Source: CAITNM01 sp021298215 (lineage in GTDB: Bacteria > Pseudomonadota > Alphaproteobacteria > Paracaedibacterales > CAITNM01). From it: a stretch of 64,000 bases of DNA. Shown in pieces: positions 18,678-27,432 of this stretch (positions are counted from its first letter, which is position 1; each line of letters starts with the position of its first letter). Below the pieces are notes generated by a model. The model saw only the letters and a list, made by a program, of their open reading frames with translations. It had not been told where the DNA came from and made no database searches. The translations under genes and the position numbers were made by a program. The DNA lies in the NCBI GenBank assembly GCA_046309815.1, contig JBKCOJ010000014.1:1-64000 (forward strand), in the 5' to 3' direction.

Positions 18678-20268
18678 AAGGTGACAAAGCCCATTTAATA
18701 GAGGTTTGTTGATTCGGAGTCAAGCTAAAAGCTATGCATAATGCTTGTTGATCGAGCATATTGACCTTGTAGAGTTTAGCTGCCCCTTGGCATAGGAATC
18801 TCTTTAAGCGTTGTGGTTTTTGTGATGTCTGGTCATTTTTTTTACACAAAAATGCGCTTGCATCATTAGTGATGATCCACTCAAGCCCAGAAGCTGCAAG
18901 GAAACGAATATGCCCCTGCCCTGACTGCGATAAAAGAAAAAAGTCTTCACCGCGTACATCTCCCTGAGATGCTATATATAGCTCTCGACGTGATTGAAAG
19001 ACGGCGCCGTTTAGATTTGCTTTATTCGGATTAGAATTTATTAAATACTCAGCTGAAAAAAATGCACAATCCTTTTCGTGGATAATTTTTTTCTTGGGAA
19101 GAGGTGCGGAAGGTATATTGTAGCTCATAAACCTTTTGGAATCATTAGCGTATATGCTTAAGTCTCCGCGCGTGATCATGCGTTGATCTTTTTCAGTCCA
19201 TTCGAAATCTAATACTCCAGTCGCTTTCAAATACCAGTCATGAAGGGTGGTGTAAGATGCAGTGGGCTGAATATTAATTAAAAGAGCTCCTGTTTTAGTT
19301 GAGCATTTTACGTATCCCATGGCTGTAGATTCTGGCAGCATAGCTTTGCTATCAGCTAATGATAGAGCCATATCGATAAGCCCTTCTCCTAAACTTGGGG
19401 AGCAAAATGCTTCTAAGCGTTGTGAGGCATTCCCAGTAAAAGAGCTTAGCATGCCGTCTCCTAACCGTAGATGACGAACAATAGGGGCAATGTGTAGAAT
19501 GCACTCATTTAGATAGTCTATCTGTCCTGCATAAAAATGGCGCAGAAGGATACGCAAATCGATTAGGTCTCTTAGCAATAATACGGTTGTTCCCGGATGT
19601 CTTGATTGGTGATTAAACTCTTCGTCAAGCTGTTCTTGTAAACATTCTTTTAAATGAGTGACCCATTTACCTAATTGATTTTGCTCCCTTGGTAAAGCGC
19701 AACCTGCATAAATTAGTCCTTTTAAAGCTCGTAAGCGGCTTAAGGGATCTTTCAAATGCAAATAGCGGCGTTTTAAAAAGCGATATTGTTGTCCAATTGA
19801 GGTGATAAGGCTTTTTCGAAAGATGTGATCAGCGCTGTGTGCGAAAAATTCATAGAATCCAAGCCAATTACAAAGGCGGTAGCCAAGAATATCAAGATTC
19901 CAGCTTGCTCGCCTCCATGGTTTTTTTGACCATTGAGAATTGTTTTCTAGCCAGTGGCTAATGCATTGACGAGCTAAACGGCGGCTATTGTTGTCGCCAA
20001 GTGCTTGTAAATCTCTTAAGAAATCAAACGTGTGTAAACATACAGTTGCTTGATCCATTTTTGGAGCAGAGAGAACTTTTAGAACTTCAGCTATTGTTAA
20101 GGTTGCTCCACTGACCTGATAGAGCCCTGCACTTAAATTTCGAGTATTCCAAGTAACGGAAGGCCAGCTGTCTTGTTGAATATTTCGTAACTGTCCGCGT
20201 AAAGAGCCCCCTAGCACCAAGCCATATAGGCGAGTCCTTGAACATAAATCATGCAGAGAGCTTAACAT
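18670..20268 (-). CDS. Heparinase II/III-like protein
   Basis: Protein of 532 residues resembling alphaproteobacterial heparinase II/III-family proteins. The N-terminal half is alpha-helical, with RRASWNLDILGYRLCNWLGFYEF and the FNHQSRHPGT segment of the toroid domain. The C-terminal half is beta-rich. Family members are polysaccharide lyases cleaving uronate-containing polymers. No typical signal peptide is apparent, unlike the periplasmic enzymes. It may act on the uronic-acid polymer suggested by the epimerase and dehydrogenase genes at 13.4-15.6 kb. It overlaps the end of the serine hydrolase gene by 8 nt, convergently. Confidence 0.8.
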   Translation of the reverse strand: MLSSLHDLCSRTRLYGLVLGGSLRGQLRNIQQDSWPSVTWNTRNLSAGLYQVSGATLTIAEVLKVLSAPKMDQATVCLHTFDFLRDLQALGDNNSRRLARQCISHWLENNSQWSKKPWRRASWNLDILGYRLCNWLGFYEFFAHSADHIFRKSLITSIGQQYRFLKRRYLHLKDPLSRLRALKGLIYAGCALPREQNQLGKWVTHLKECLQEQLDEEFNHQSRHPGTTVLLLRDLIDLRILLRHFYAGQIDYLNECILHIAPIVRHLRLGDGMLSSFTGNASQRLEAFCSPSLGEGLIDMALSLADSKAMLPESTAMGYVKCSTKTGALLINIQPTASYTTLHDWYLKATGVLDFEWTEKDQRMITRGDLSIYANDSKRFMSYNIPSAPLPKKKIIHEKDCAFFSAEYLINSNPNKANLNGAVFQSRRELYIASQGDVRGEDFFLLSQSGQGHIRFLAASGLEWIITNDASAFLCKKNDQTSQKPQRLKRFLCQGAAKLYKVNMLDQQALCIAFSLTPNQQTSIKWALSPFN

Positions 20269-20370
20269 TAAAAAAAGAGCTATTACCTATTAAAATAAAG
20301 AATAGCAAAAAGCTTATTTAATAACTACTAAATAAAAAAATTGGGAGTCACATTCACTTCAGTGATAAAG

Positions 20371-20407
20371 CTCCTGTTCCTTAATTAAAAAAATCAAAGA
20401 ACAGGAG
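20371..20407. repeat. Inverted repeat downstream of lrp
   Basis: Perfect 9-bp arms CTCCTGTTC and GAACAGGAG separated by 19 AT-rich bases, 13 nt past the lrp stop on the minus strand. A poly-A/T stretch lies in the loop rather than after the stem, so it is not a classic terminator. It could act as a transcript-end stabiliser. Confidence 0.45.
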
Positions 20408-20419
20408 AAATACACAAAT

Positions 20420-20905
20420 TTATGCAGCTTCTTCGTATACAGGTACTGGAATGCCTGGTTCAGATTTTGCGTTACCCATTACAATTGTTGTTTGAACACG
20501 TTCAACGTTGCTTAGGTTGAGTAATGTTTTTGAGAGAACATTTTGATAATGCTCAAAGTCTTGAGCGACAATTTTTAGTAAGAAATCGTCTTCCCCGCTT
20601 ATGCGGTAACATTCACGCACAAGGTCAATACTGTGCATTGCTTTTTCAAATGCGCTAAGTTGTGCTTCGCTATTTTCTTTTAAACCAACAGATGCGAAAA
20701 GAGTAATATTATAGCTAAGCGACTTTGGATTAATGTTTGCTTGGTATCCTTGGATGACCCCACCTTCTTCTAGGTTTTTCAAACGACGCAAGCACGGAGG
20801 AGCTGAAATGCCCACGCGTTTTGCTAAATCTACGTTTGTCATGCGTCCAGATTTCTGTAGAATCTGCAGAATTTTTAAATCAATGCTATCGAGCTTTGTA
20901 ATCAA
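20420..20905 (-). CDS. Lrp/AsnC-family transcriptional regulator
   Basis: DNA-binding regulator of 161 residues. The N-terminal helix-turn-helix is at about 5-50 (DSIDLKILQILQKSGRMTN, then VDLAKRVGISAPPCLRRLKNLEEGG). The C-terminal RAM ligand-binding domain includes ECYRISGEDDFLLKIVAQD. Such proteins sense amino acids and form octamers. It is divergent from the flagellar operon with about 115 nt between the starts, so it could affect that promoter. Confidence 0.94.
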   Translation of the reverse strand: MITKLDSIDLKILQILQKSGRMTNVDLAKRVGISAPPCLRRLKNLEEGGVIQGYQANINPKSLSYNITLFASVGLKENSEAQLSAFEKAMHSIDLVRECYRISGEDDFLLKIVAQDFEHYQNVLSKTLLNLSNVERVQTTIVMGNAKSEPGIPVPVYEEAA

Positions 20906-20961
20906 TTATTTCTCCTTCAATTGATAAATTTTTAACTATTATACGGTAGTTAATATAAATG

Positions 20962-20976
20962 TTAAGAAATTTTTAA
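20962..20976 (+). promoter_or_regulatory. CtrA-like box upstream of fliL
   Basis: TTAAGAAATTTTTAA fits the alphaproteobacterial CtrA consensus TTAA-N7-TTAA exactly and lies about 45 nt upstream of the fliL start. CtrA often drives flagellar genes, and the window carries chpT. The region is very AT-rich, so a chance match is quite possible. Confidence 0.35.
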
Positions 20977-21021
20977 TTAAATTTATTGATCATAGAAGAA
21001 GAGATAAAGTGGAAACTCTGA

Positions 21022-21531
21022 ATGATGGATCAATCTAAAAACATCGAAGATACAGATACAGAGCCAAAAATTGAGGCTAAAGAGCAGTCTTCTGTACAAA
21101 ATACAAAAAGGAAATTGAGATCAAAGGTGTTGCTTGTTGGCACCATCATAAGTATTTTTATGATCTTTTCTTTCGCTAGTTGGTCATTTTATGAGCATTT
21201 TATGAAGCGGGCCAATGCAATTCAAGAAGCTAACTATTACGTGCCTATACCAGAAATTGTCGTAAATTTGCGTTCTGTAAACACGAAGGGAAATATTCTT
21301 AGGACGAACTTGAGCCTGCAGGTTTACCACAAGGAAGATGAGGTAAAAATAAAGGAGTTCATGCCGGTTATTTTGGATCAAATCCTTTCTTATTTGCGGG
21401 ATCAGTCAGTTGGTGATCTTGAAGGTCCTGGGCTTGATCGCATGAGAGAGGCAATACTTTTGCGCATCAATAATATTGTGCGACCAATAAAGATTCATCG
21501 CATCGTTCTCAGGGATTTTATTATTCAGTAG
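21022..21531 (+). CDS. fliL: Flagellar basal body-associated protein FliL
   Basis: Inner-membrane protein around the flagellar stator that helps torque generation. The 169-residue protein has a charged cytoplasmic N-terminus, one membrane segment at about 38-58 (VLLVGTIISIFMIFSFASW) and a periplasmic FliL domain with YYVPIPEIVVNL. The C-terminal segment IKIHRIVLRDFIIQ ends in the usual Gln. It is the first gene of a four-gene operon. The start could also be the ATG one codon later. Confidence 0.92.
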   Translation: MMDQSKNIEDTDTEPKIEAKEQSSVQNTKRKLRSKVLLVGTIISIFMIFSFASWSFYEHFMKRANAIQEANYYVPIPEIVVNLRSVNTKGNILRTNLSLQVYHKEDEVKIKEFMPVILDQILSYLRDQSVGDLEGPGLDRMREAILLRINNIVRPIKIHRIVLRDFIIQ

Positions 21532-21536
21532 GCGTT

Positions 21537-22589
21537 ATGGACAATATGGAAGATAAGAATACATCGCAATTAGAGGTAAGCGCAGTGCAAAATGATGTTG
21601 ATACTTTATTTGAAAAGCCAAAGGATAGTGGAATTGGTGATGATTTCTCGCAAAGTACTATTAATAAGCTTTTTGAAAGCGATGAGAACGCAAATGGTTT
21701 GGCGGCTATTCTAGGTGGGGATAAGATTTATTCTGAGCGCTTACCTATGCTGGATGTTGTCTTTGATCGCTTGGTTCGACTCTTGACTACGTCGCTTAGG
21801 AATTTTACCTCAGATAATGTAGATGTAAGCTGTTCACGCGTTACATCGGTGCGTTTTTCGGATTATTTAAACTCAATTTCGTTGCCCACACTTATTGGTG
21901 TGTTTAAAGCCAAACAGTGGGATACGCCTGCCTTAATTACTGTAGATAATCAACTCACCTACTCAATTATAGATGTGCTTTTGGGTGGAAAGAAAAGTGC
22001 CCAATCAGCAAGTAGAACAGAAGCTAGGCCTTATACAACACTTGAGCGAAATCTAGTCGAAAGGCTTATAGAGGTGGTTTTAGCTGATTTTACGGAAGCA
22101 TTTTCACCTATTTGTAAGGTTGATTTTCACCATGAACGCTTAGAAACAAACCCACGCTTCGCTGTGGTTGTGCATGAAAAAAACGTTGCCATGAAAATTG
22201 TTTTTAAGCTGGAAATGGAAGATCGGGGTGGACATTTTGAGATTGTTATCCCCTACTCCAGCGTTGAGCCTGTGCGTGATTTATTGCTGCAAACATTCAT
22301 GGGGGAAAAATTTGGATACGACCATATTTGGGAAGATCACTTAGCAAGCCGAATACGTGAGGAGGATGTGAAGCTTGAAGCAACTTTACCGACAGAAGAA
22401 TTTTTATTGAAGGATGTATTGCAATGGAAGGAAGGTTCGCATATTGATCTTTCTTCAACTCTTCAAAGTCCTGTTTTTTTAAGTAGCGAAAATCATCATT
22501 TGCTGGCGGGAAAGTTAGGGCAAAAAAACGGGCACGTAGCCATTAAAATTAATGATGTTTTATTTGGTAAAAATGGAGAAGTAAAATGA
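21537..22589 (+). CDS. fliM: Flagellar motor switch protein FliM
   Basis: C-ring protein that binds phospho-CheY and switches rotation. The 350-residue protein has the central FliM domain (SERLPMLDVVFDRLVRLL and LIGVFKAKQWDTPALITVD). The conserved loop appears as VLLGGKK, and RPYTTLERNLVERLIEVVL follows. A C-terminal FliN-like (SpoA) domain closes it at about 275-350. The N-terminal CheY-binding motif is weak (NDVDTLFEK). It lies 5 nt after fliL and overlaps the next gene by 4 nt. Confidence 0.95.
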   Translation: MDNMEDKNTSQLEVSAVQNDVDTLFEKPKDSGIGDDFSQSTINKLFESDENANGLAAILGGDKIYSERLPMLDVVFDRLVRLLTTSLRNFTSDNVDVSCSRVTSVRFSDYLNSISLPTLIGVFKAKQWDTPALITVDNQLTYSIIDVLLGGKKSAQSASRTEARPYTTLERNLVERLIEVVLADFTEAFSPICKVDFHHERLETNPRFAVVVHEKNVAMKIVFKLEMEDRGGHFEIVIPYSSVEPVRDLLLQTFMGEKFGYDHIWEDHLASRIREEDVKLEATLPTEEFLLKDVLQWKEGSHIDLSSTLQSPVFLSSENHHLLAGKLGQKNGHVAIKINDVLFGKNGEVK

Positions 22590-23101
22590 TATGGATGGAT
22601 GCTGGAATAGCCCTTTTACTTGTGGTAGCTGTGGTGTTTTGCTACCGGGTTAGTAAAAAATTGCAATCATTAAGAAGCTTTACCACCGTTTTAGCGCCTT
22701 CTATTGAGCGACTGAATAAAACACTGCAAAACGCCAATCAATCGGTGGACGTTTTGAGGCAAGCTACAGACATTAGCCAAAAGGGTTTAGAAACCTATCT
22801 GCCTAACGCCCAAGCAATAAACGAAGACGTGACTTTATTAATAGAGCATGCGGACAGGATGAGTTATCGTTTGGATGAATTAATTGTAAAAGCCGAAGAG
22901 ATTGAGAAGAATTTGCGCAAGACATTGCTTGTAAGCATGAAGCAATCAGAGAAGCAGATGCGTTTAAATGCAGATATCCTTTCAAAAACGCAAACTCGTC
23001 AAAATGATCCGCGTGATTTGTTTGTGCAGCGGGTGATATCAAGGTATCCGAAGGATCCTGTTGCGACTTCTCCTCAAGATCCAATGCGTCATCAGGGGTA
23101 A
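22586..23101 (+). CDS. DUF6468 flagellar-operon protein
   Basis: Protein of 171 residues with one N-terminal membrane segment (MDAGIALLLVVAVVFCYRV) and a long helical, coiled-coil-prone region. It matches the small DUF6468-type protein encoded between fliM and motE in alphaproteobacterial flagellar loci. No enzymatic motif is visible. Position and coiled coil suggest a structural or assembly role at the motor. It overlaps fliM (ATGA) and is followed by motE after 2 nt. Confidence 0.78.
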   Translation: MIWMDAGIALLLVVAVVFCYRVSKKLQSLRSFTTVLAPSIERLNKTLQNANQSVDVLRQATDISQKGLETYLPNAQAINEDVTLLIEHADRMSYRLDELIVKAEEIEKNLRKTLLVSMKQSEKQMRLNADILSKTQTRQNDPRDLFVQRVISRYPKDPVATSPQDPMRHQG

Positions 23102-23103
23102 AA

Positions 23104-23631
23104 ATGCTAAGAGTTTTCATGGTTTTTTTGACTTTATTGGGCGCATCATTATGGGCTGAAAAAAATGGTGCTGAAAAGGTACTGGCCAAAATTTCGGATT
23201 TGGTAAAATTTGACCCGCTAGAAACCAGTGAGGAAGAAATTGTCCTTTTTCAGGATTTAGCAAAACGTGCTCAAGAGCTAAAGGCAAAAGAAGAACATCT
23301 TAATAAGCGCTCATTGTCGGTTAAGGCTGCTGAAGTTGCGTTGAATGAGAAGCTTAAGCATTTTGATTTGCTTAAGCAGGATTTGCTGAAAATGCTAGAA
23401 AAACTAAAAGAAAAAGATGATAAGCAGATGACGGATTTGGTAAAAATTTATGCCTCGATGAAACCAAAGATGGCAGCGGGTGTTTTGAACATCATGGAAA
23501 TGGCAACGCTTAAAGAAATTGTGAAGCGCATGGAAAAAAGAAAGGCCGCCCTAATTTTGGCGGCCATGGAGAAAGAAAAAGTGAAACTCCTAAGCGAGGT
23601 GCTTGCGAAGGAGTGTCAAAATATTAGTTAA
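23104..23631 (+). CDS. motE: MotE-like flagellar motor chaperone
   Basis: MotE is a periplasmic protein that stabilises MotC in alphaproteobacteria. The 175-residue protein has a signal peptide (MLRVFMVFLTLLGASLWA), a coiled coil at about 45-115 and a C-terminal MgtE-N-like domain. The domain is recognised in YASMKPKMAAGVLNIM and RMEKRKAALILAAME. It is last in the fliL-fliM-DUF6468-motE operon and converges on the next minus-strand gene with a 4-nt overlap. motC is not in the window. Confidence 0.88.
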   Translation: MLRVFMVFLTLLGASLWAEKNGAEKVLAKISDLVKFDPLETSEEEIVLFQDLAKRAQELKAKEEHLNKRSLSVKAAEVALNEKLKHFDLLKQDLLKMLEKLKEKDDKQMTDLVKIYASMKPKMAAGVLNIMEMATLKEIVKRMEKRKAALILAAMEKEKVKLLSEVLAKECQNIS

Positions 23632-24359
23632 AGTTCTTCTCTATCCTGTATGGTTAGGACAGAAGAACTTGGCACTGCAGTTATTACTGAGCTCTGGCTT
23701 TGTTGTTGCTCGCCATTTGTTAATAGATTTTGTTGCGGTAGCGCTAAACAACCTGCAAACATATCCAAAAGACTAAGAGCATTTGATGCGGCTGTTACCA
23801 CTGCATTTGCAACTGGATAATTTGCTAGAGTTAATCTTCTTCCTGCACCGTTATTACCTTCTCTTGCAAATTCATAGCGAGTCATGGTAAAAGAACCTGA
23901 CTCTCTGCGAGGATAAAAGATTCCATAAAGCTCTAAATGAAGAGAACGAACAACAGCATCAGAAATAGTTTGCCCTCTTCCACCATTAGTGAGAGCAATA
24001 ATTTCAGCTACATTTGTTTTGTTTGTATTACCACTCATATAGTGAATAAACGTTAGAAATGCTGTATCAAAAAAACGATCTCTAAGCTCTTCGCCTGTTT
24101 CAATCAAAGTGGTTGCTTTTTTTGGCTTAAAGTCATTAGCTGCTTTTTCAATATTGTATCCTAGCATCATTAGCAGCATAGCATGTCTTTCAGATCCTTC
24201 TATATGCTCTTCATACCTGTATTGCTGAACTAAATCATACAATGTGTCTTCGCTATTAATAGCTGTATTAATTTTTTCAACGTATCTTGCACCTTCTTTT
24301 TTTAGGTCTAATACAGGAGCTGGCTGTGTACATCGGGAAGAACTACTTGTAATTGACAC
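23628..24359 (-). CDS. Hypothetical protein, possibly the 3' part of a split gene
   Basis: I do not recognise this 243-residue protein. The frame opens with a GTG at 24359, two codons after an in-frame stop, and overlaps the upstream gene by 52 nt in another frame. It is mostly helical: LYDLVQQYRYEEHIEGSERHA and LLMMLGYNIEKAANDF are amphipathic, and a low-complexity Gln/Ser tail ends it. It has no signal peptide, while the upstream ORF seems to have one. This fits either a second gene or the continuation of the first after a frameshift. Confidence 0.5.
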   Translation of the reverse strand: MSITSSSSRCTQPAPVLDLKKEGARYVEKINTAINSEDTLYDLVQQYRYEEHIEGSERHAMLLMMLGYNIEKAANDFKPKKATTLIETGEELRDRFFDTAFLTFIHYMSGNTNKTNVAEIIALTNGGRGQTISDAVVRSLHLELYGIFYPRRESGSFTMTRYEFAREGNNGAGRRLTLANYPVANAVVTAASNALSLLDMFAGCLALPQQNLLTNGEQQQSQSSVITAVPSSSVLTIQDREEL

Positions 24360-25153
24360 TCTTTAAGGAGTTGAGCGAGATTTGGATCGAGCACACCGTA
24401 AAGAATACGCTGAAAACTTTGTAATAAAAGTCTTGGGTCTGCTTGTATTTTTCTTACTGGCGAATTTCCGTTTCGCACTGTGATAGAGAGATTTTCTTTA
24501 TCTGCTCCTGGTTGCTCGATATATTGTTGAAAGACCTCTAAAACCTGCCCTATGACAGCAGAGCGTGCATTTTGAATAACTTCTAATGAATCTGTACCAG
24601 TAGGATCAATATCAATGGTAATAGAATTAATTCTTTGGCGTAAATTCTTGTGGCCGGGAGTTACTGCTTGGTCCTTTTTCTTTGATTTTTTGATAGGGCT
24701 ATTAAAAGCACCTTGTTCAAGGGCGTTATCAATGAGTCTAACAAACTGCTTATTAATAGCAACAACATCAATGGTGGTTGTACTTGGGCGACTTTCAAGT
24801 TCTTCTACTCTTGATCGAAGGCGATCACGTTCTTCTTTGAAGTCTTCGCCATTCCCACTGCTTGTAGTAGAAAGACTTTCTTCCATGGCTTTTAGGCGAG
24901 CTTCAAGGGCTTCTTTCTCTTTTTTTAATTGTCCTGCTTTTAGTTTTGCTTGAGTTATATTGAGGTCCTTAAACTCCGGATCCATAGCATTAAGAGAGCA
25001 AATACTTGCATAAATACAAATTAACAATTGTATATTCCTGTTTTTTGCATACCATATAGATTTCTCTTTTAACGATACTAAACACCCTTTTAACAACACT
25101 TTAAAACCTCTTCCTGATATTTTTAGAACATCTGCTTCATGCACGGTTGACAT
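24308..25153 (-). CDS. Hypothetical coiled-coil protein, possibly exported
   Basis: Unrecognised 281-residue protein. After about 35 basic residues comes a hydrophobic stretch (IQLLICIYASICSLNA) that looks like an internal signal sequence. A strong coiled coil follows at about 68-120 (KLKAGQLKKEKEALEARLK and similar), then a mixed domain with ITIDIDPTGTDSLEVI. The ATG at 25153 gives an unusually long n-region; the only other start codon before the hydrophobic core is a TTG inside it. Its 3' end overlaps the next ORF by 52 nt. It is divergent from lolD across 52 nt. Confidence 0.5.
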   Translation of the reverse strand: MSTVHEADVLKISGRGFKVLLKGCLVSLKEKSIWYAKNRNIQLLICIYASICSLNAMDPEFKDLNITQAKLKAGQLKKEKEALEARLKAMEESLSTTSSGNGEDFKEERDRLRSRVEELESRPSTTTIDVVAINKQFVRLIDNALEQGAFNSPIKKSKKKDQAVTPGHKNLRQRINSITIDIDPTGTDSLEVIQNARSAVIGQVLEVFQQYIEQPGADKENLSITVRNGNSPVRKIQADPRLLLQSFQRILYGVLDPNLAQLLKECQLQVVLPDVHSQLLY

Positions 25154-25205
25154 ATACTAGGATTTGCGCCGATAGTCAAGATAGTTGGACTACTTTTTTT
25201 AATTT

Positions 25206-25877
25206 ATGCTCTCAGTTTTGAAAATTTTGCACTTTTATACGCAAGGTGATAATCAATTAAACATTTTAAATAACTGTTCCTTGAATATTGATGCTGGGCA
25301 GATTGCAGCGTTAGTAGGAAATAGCGGCGCTGGAAAGACTACTTTTTTACAGGTGGCGGGGCTTTTAGAGCAAGTGCAGTCAGGCGACATTCTTGTTGAA
25401 GGAAAATCAACAAAAGCGATGAATGATAATGAGCGAACGCTTTTAAGATTGCATACCTATGGGTTTGTGTATCAATTTCACCATTTATTACCAGAGTTTA
25501 ATGCAGTGGAAAATGTGATGTTACCGCAGTTGATTGCTAAAAAAAGTGAGAAAGAAGCAAGGGCGCGCGCAGAGGATCTCTTGGTGACATTAGGGTTGGA
25601 GCATCGATTGAAGCACCGCCCAAAGCAATTATCTGGTGGTGAACAGCAGCGAGTAGCAATTGCAAGAGCATTAGCAAACAAGCCTAAGATTTTATTGGCA
25701 GATGAACCAACGGGAAATCTGGATCCTTCAACATCTGCGGAAGTGTTTGAGATGTTGATGGTGATGGTGAAGGCTGAAAAAATTGCCGCAATTATTGCTA
25801 CCCATAATCATGCTTTGGCGAGATCTATGGATCGTTTTGTTGAGCTTAAAAATGGCGCTCTTATTGAGAAGAAGTAA
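25206..25877 (+). CDS. lolD: Lipoprotein-releasing ABC transporter ATPase LolD
   Basis: ATPase of the LolCDE complex, which extracts outer-membrane lipoproteins from the inner membrane. The 223-residue protein has Walker A GNSGAGKT at 38-45, the signature LSGGEQQR, and Walker B followed by the D-loop in ILLADEPTGNLD. The Q-loop region FVYQFHHLLPEFNAVENVMLP is the LolD form. The usual neighbour lolC/E is absent, so the permease must be elsewhere. A related exporter ATPase of the MacB group is less likely. Confidence 0.9.
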   Translation: MLSVLKILHFYTQGDNQLNILNNCSLNIDAGQIAALVGNSGAGKTTFLQVAGLLEQVQSGDILVEGKSTKAMNDNERTLLRLHTYGFVYQFHHLLPEFNAVENVMLPQLIAKKSEKEARARAEDLLVTLGLEHRLKHRPKQLSGGEQQRVAIARALANKPKILLADEPTGNLDPSTSAEVFEMLMVMVKAEKIAAIIATHNHALARSMDRFVELKNGALIEKK

Positions 25878-26069
25878 TGCATTTTAATGACAGATAGCGT
25901 TTCGTTTCTTCAGAAGCGAAGCTTTCTGGAGTGGGCTTTGTAATATTGATATTATTTCACTGGATCCCGTTTTTCAACAGCACGTCGCTAACTAGATTCC
26001 ACGCAAGGTTCTGTTTTACTGGAATAATGATAAATATATAAATTATTGCCGCAAAGGCGACGGTAATAT

Positions 26070-26519
26070 CTAGAGATTTTTGCGCATTTTTGTGTGTATA
26101 ATGCCGACTTCATTAAAATCATCCCCTTCGCACACATAACCATTTTTTTCATAAAATGGAACGACATGATGGCGAGCGTGGCAATAAATAGAGGGAATGC
26201 CTTTTTCTTTCGCGTATTTTTCACAAAAGTTCATTAATAGAGAGCCAAGACCCTGCCCTTGAAATTTTTTACTTACAGCTACTTGGCGCATCTTGCAGCT
26301 GCTGGATTCTATAACTAGTCCAGCCGTTGCGATAATTTCGTCATTAAGAAGCGCCACAATGTGCGTATGGCTTTTTTCTTTTTCAAGTTCTTCTGTGGTG
26401 AAGGATAATCCGAGTGGTGTTCTTAGGATTTCTTGGCGTAAAGCAACTAGTGTTTCGTATTCGGACGTTCCATGATTGACAATTTTAAAGGTAATTACTT
26501 GATCAGATGCGCTTTGCAT
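26070..26519 (-). CDS. GNAT-family N-acetyltransferase
   Basis: Single-domain acetyltransferase of 149 residues. The acetyl-CoA loop is VAVSKKFQGQGLGSLLM, and the typical end FYEKNGYVCEGDDF follows. Residues EVGIIHTKMRKNL close the fold as in the YjgM/ElaA-like branch. The acceptor is unknown. Its start overlaps the methyltransferase end by 17 nt, so the two are probably co-expressed. Confidence 0.87.
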   Translation of the reverse strand: MQSASDQVITFKIVNHGTSEYETLVALRQEILRTPLGLSFTTEELEKEKSHTHIVALLNDEIIATAGLVIESSSCKMRQVAVSKKFQGQGLGSLLMNFCEKYAKEKGIPSIYCHARHHVVPFYEKNGYVCEGDDFNEVGIIHTKMRKNL

Positions 26520-27324
26520 AAATCATTACTCCCCCTAGGGATTCATTACGTAGTTGGTGTAATATATGAAGATACGTTGCGGAGAATTTTGCAATGTCTT
26601 GTTCTGGGAAACGGTCTTTGAGTTGGTTTCTTTCTTGATCTAATTTTTCTAGGAGATCTTCGTACCATCTAATAAACGTTTCGCTGAGGTCGCGTACTTC
26701 TAGTACCATCCACCCTGCTTGAGATAATTGCTCTTTAATTTTCTTTGTATTGATGGGACGCATCGGCTTTCCTGCCAAGTCCAGAAGAGGTTGTTGTTGA
26801 TTGGTGATGCTGTAATCAAAAATCATCAAAATGGCACCTGGTTTTGAAACTTTTGCAATTTGTTTTAAGGCAGCTACTTTATCTTCAATGGCGTAGAGCA
26901 CATTAAAGAGATAACAGAAGGAAAAGTACTCTTTATCAAATTTCACACTTAGCGTGAGTGCGTCTGCTGTTATAAACTCAATGCCTTTATATTTCTTTTT
27001 AGCGTAATCAATAACAGCTTGATCAACATCGATGCCCCATATTTTTTTGAATCCATTTTTTAAGAGGTAATCAGCCGTACCACCAAACCCACAGCCAATG
27101 TCTAAGCAATTTCCTTTTAATGTTTCGGGAAAGTCTCGCTTTACTTTTTCAAGCATCATATCAATAGCTTCTTTATCACCGGCGTGTGTAAAATCACCGC
27201 CGCGAAGCTTTGATAAAATAAGACGCGCTTGATTAAGTTTTGTCGACGGTGGCCTGGTTAAAGAAAAGGCTAAATAAGCAATTATCAGCAAAAAAGGTGC
27301 TGCGTACAAAAGCTTGTTATACAT
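26503..27324 (-). CDS. Membrane-anchored SAM-dependent methyltransferase
   Basis: Class I methyltransferase of 273 residues preceded by a membrane anchor (LLYAAPFLLIIAYLAFSL, about 4-22). The SAM-binding motif I is LDIGCGFGGTADYLL at about 94-108. The acidic residue after beta-2 is in IWGIDVDQAVIDYA, and motif IV lies near YFSFCYLFNVLY. The substrate is unknown. The anchor suggests a membrane-bound lipid, quinone or protein target. It is followed by the GNAT gene with a 17-nt overlap. Confidence 0.82.
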   Translation of the reverse strand: MYNKLLYAAPFLLIIAYLAFSLTRPPSTKLNQARLILSKLRGGDFTHAGDKEAIDMMLEKVKRDFPETLKGNCLDIGCGFGGTADYLLKNGFKKIWGIDVDQAVIDYAKKKYKGIEFITADALTLSVKFDKEYFSFCYLFNVLYAIEDKVAALKQIAKVSKPGAILMIFDYSITNQQQPLLDLAGKPMRPINTKKIKEQLSQAGWMVLEVRDLSETFIRWYEDLLEKLDQERNQLKDRFPEQDIAKFSATYLHILHQLRNESLGGVMIYAKRI

Positions 27325-27432
27325 AAGTCCTCTCCTTTTGGAAGGATTGCTATCCGTATAGATACGTACTTTATAAAGATATACGAAAGGAAAAGCAAAC
27401 TCTAAAAAGTGGCAGGTGTTTGTGCTTTAAGT

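Noticed and set aside
25878..26069. Possible small RNA or decayed gene after lolD
   Set aside because: The stretch has short self-complementary parts only and no promoter-terminator pair or coding signal that I can defend.
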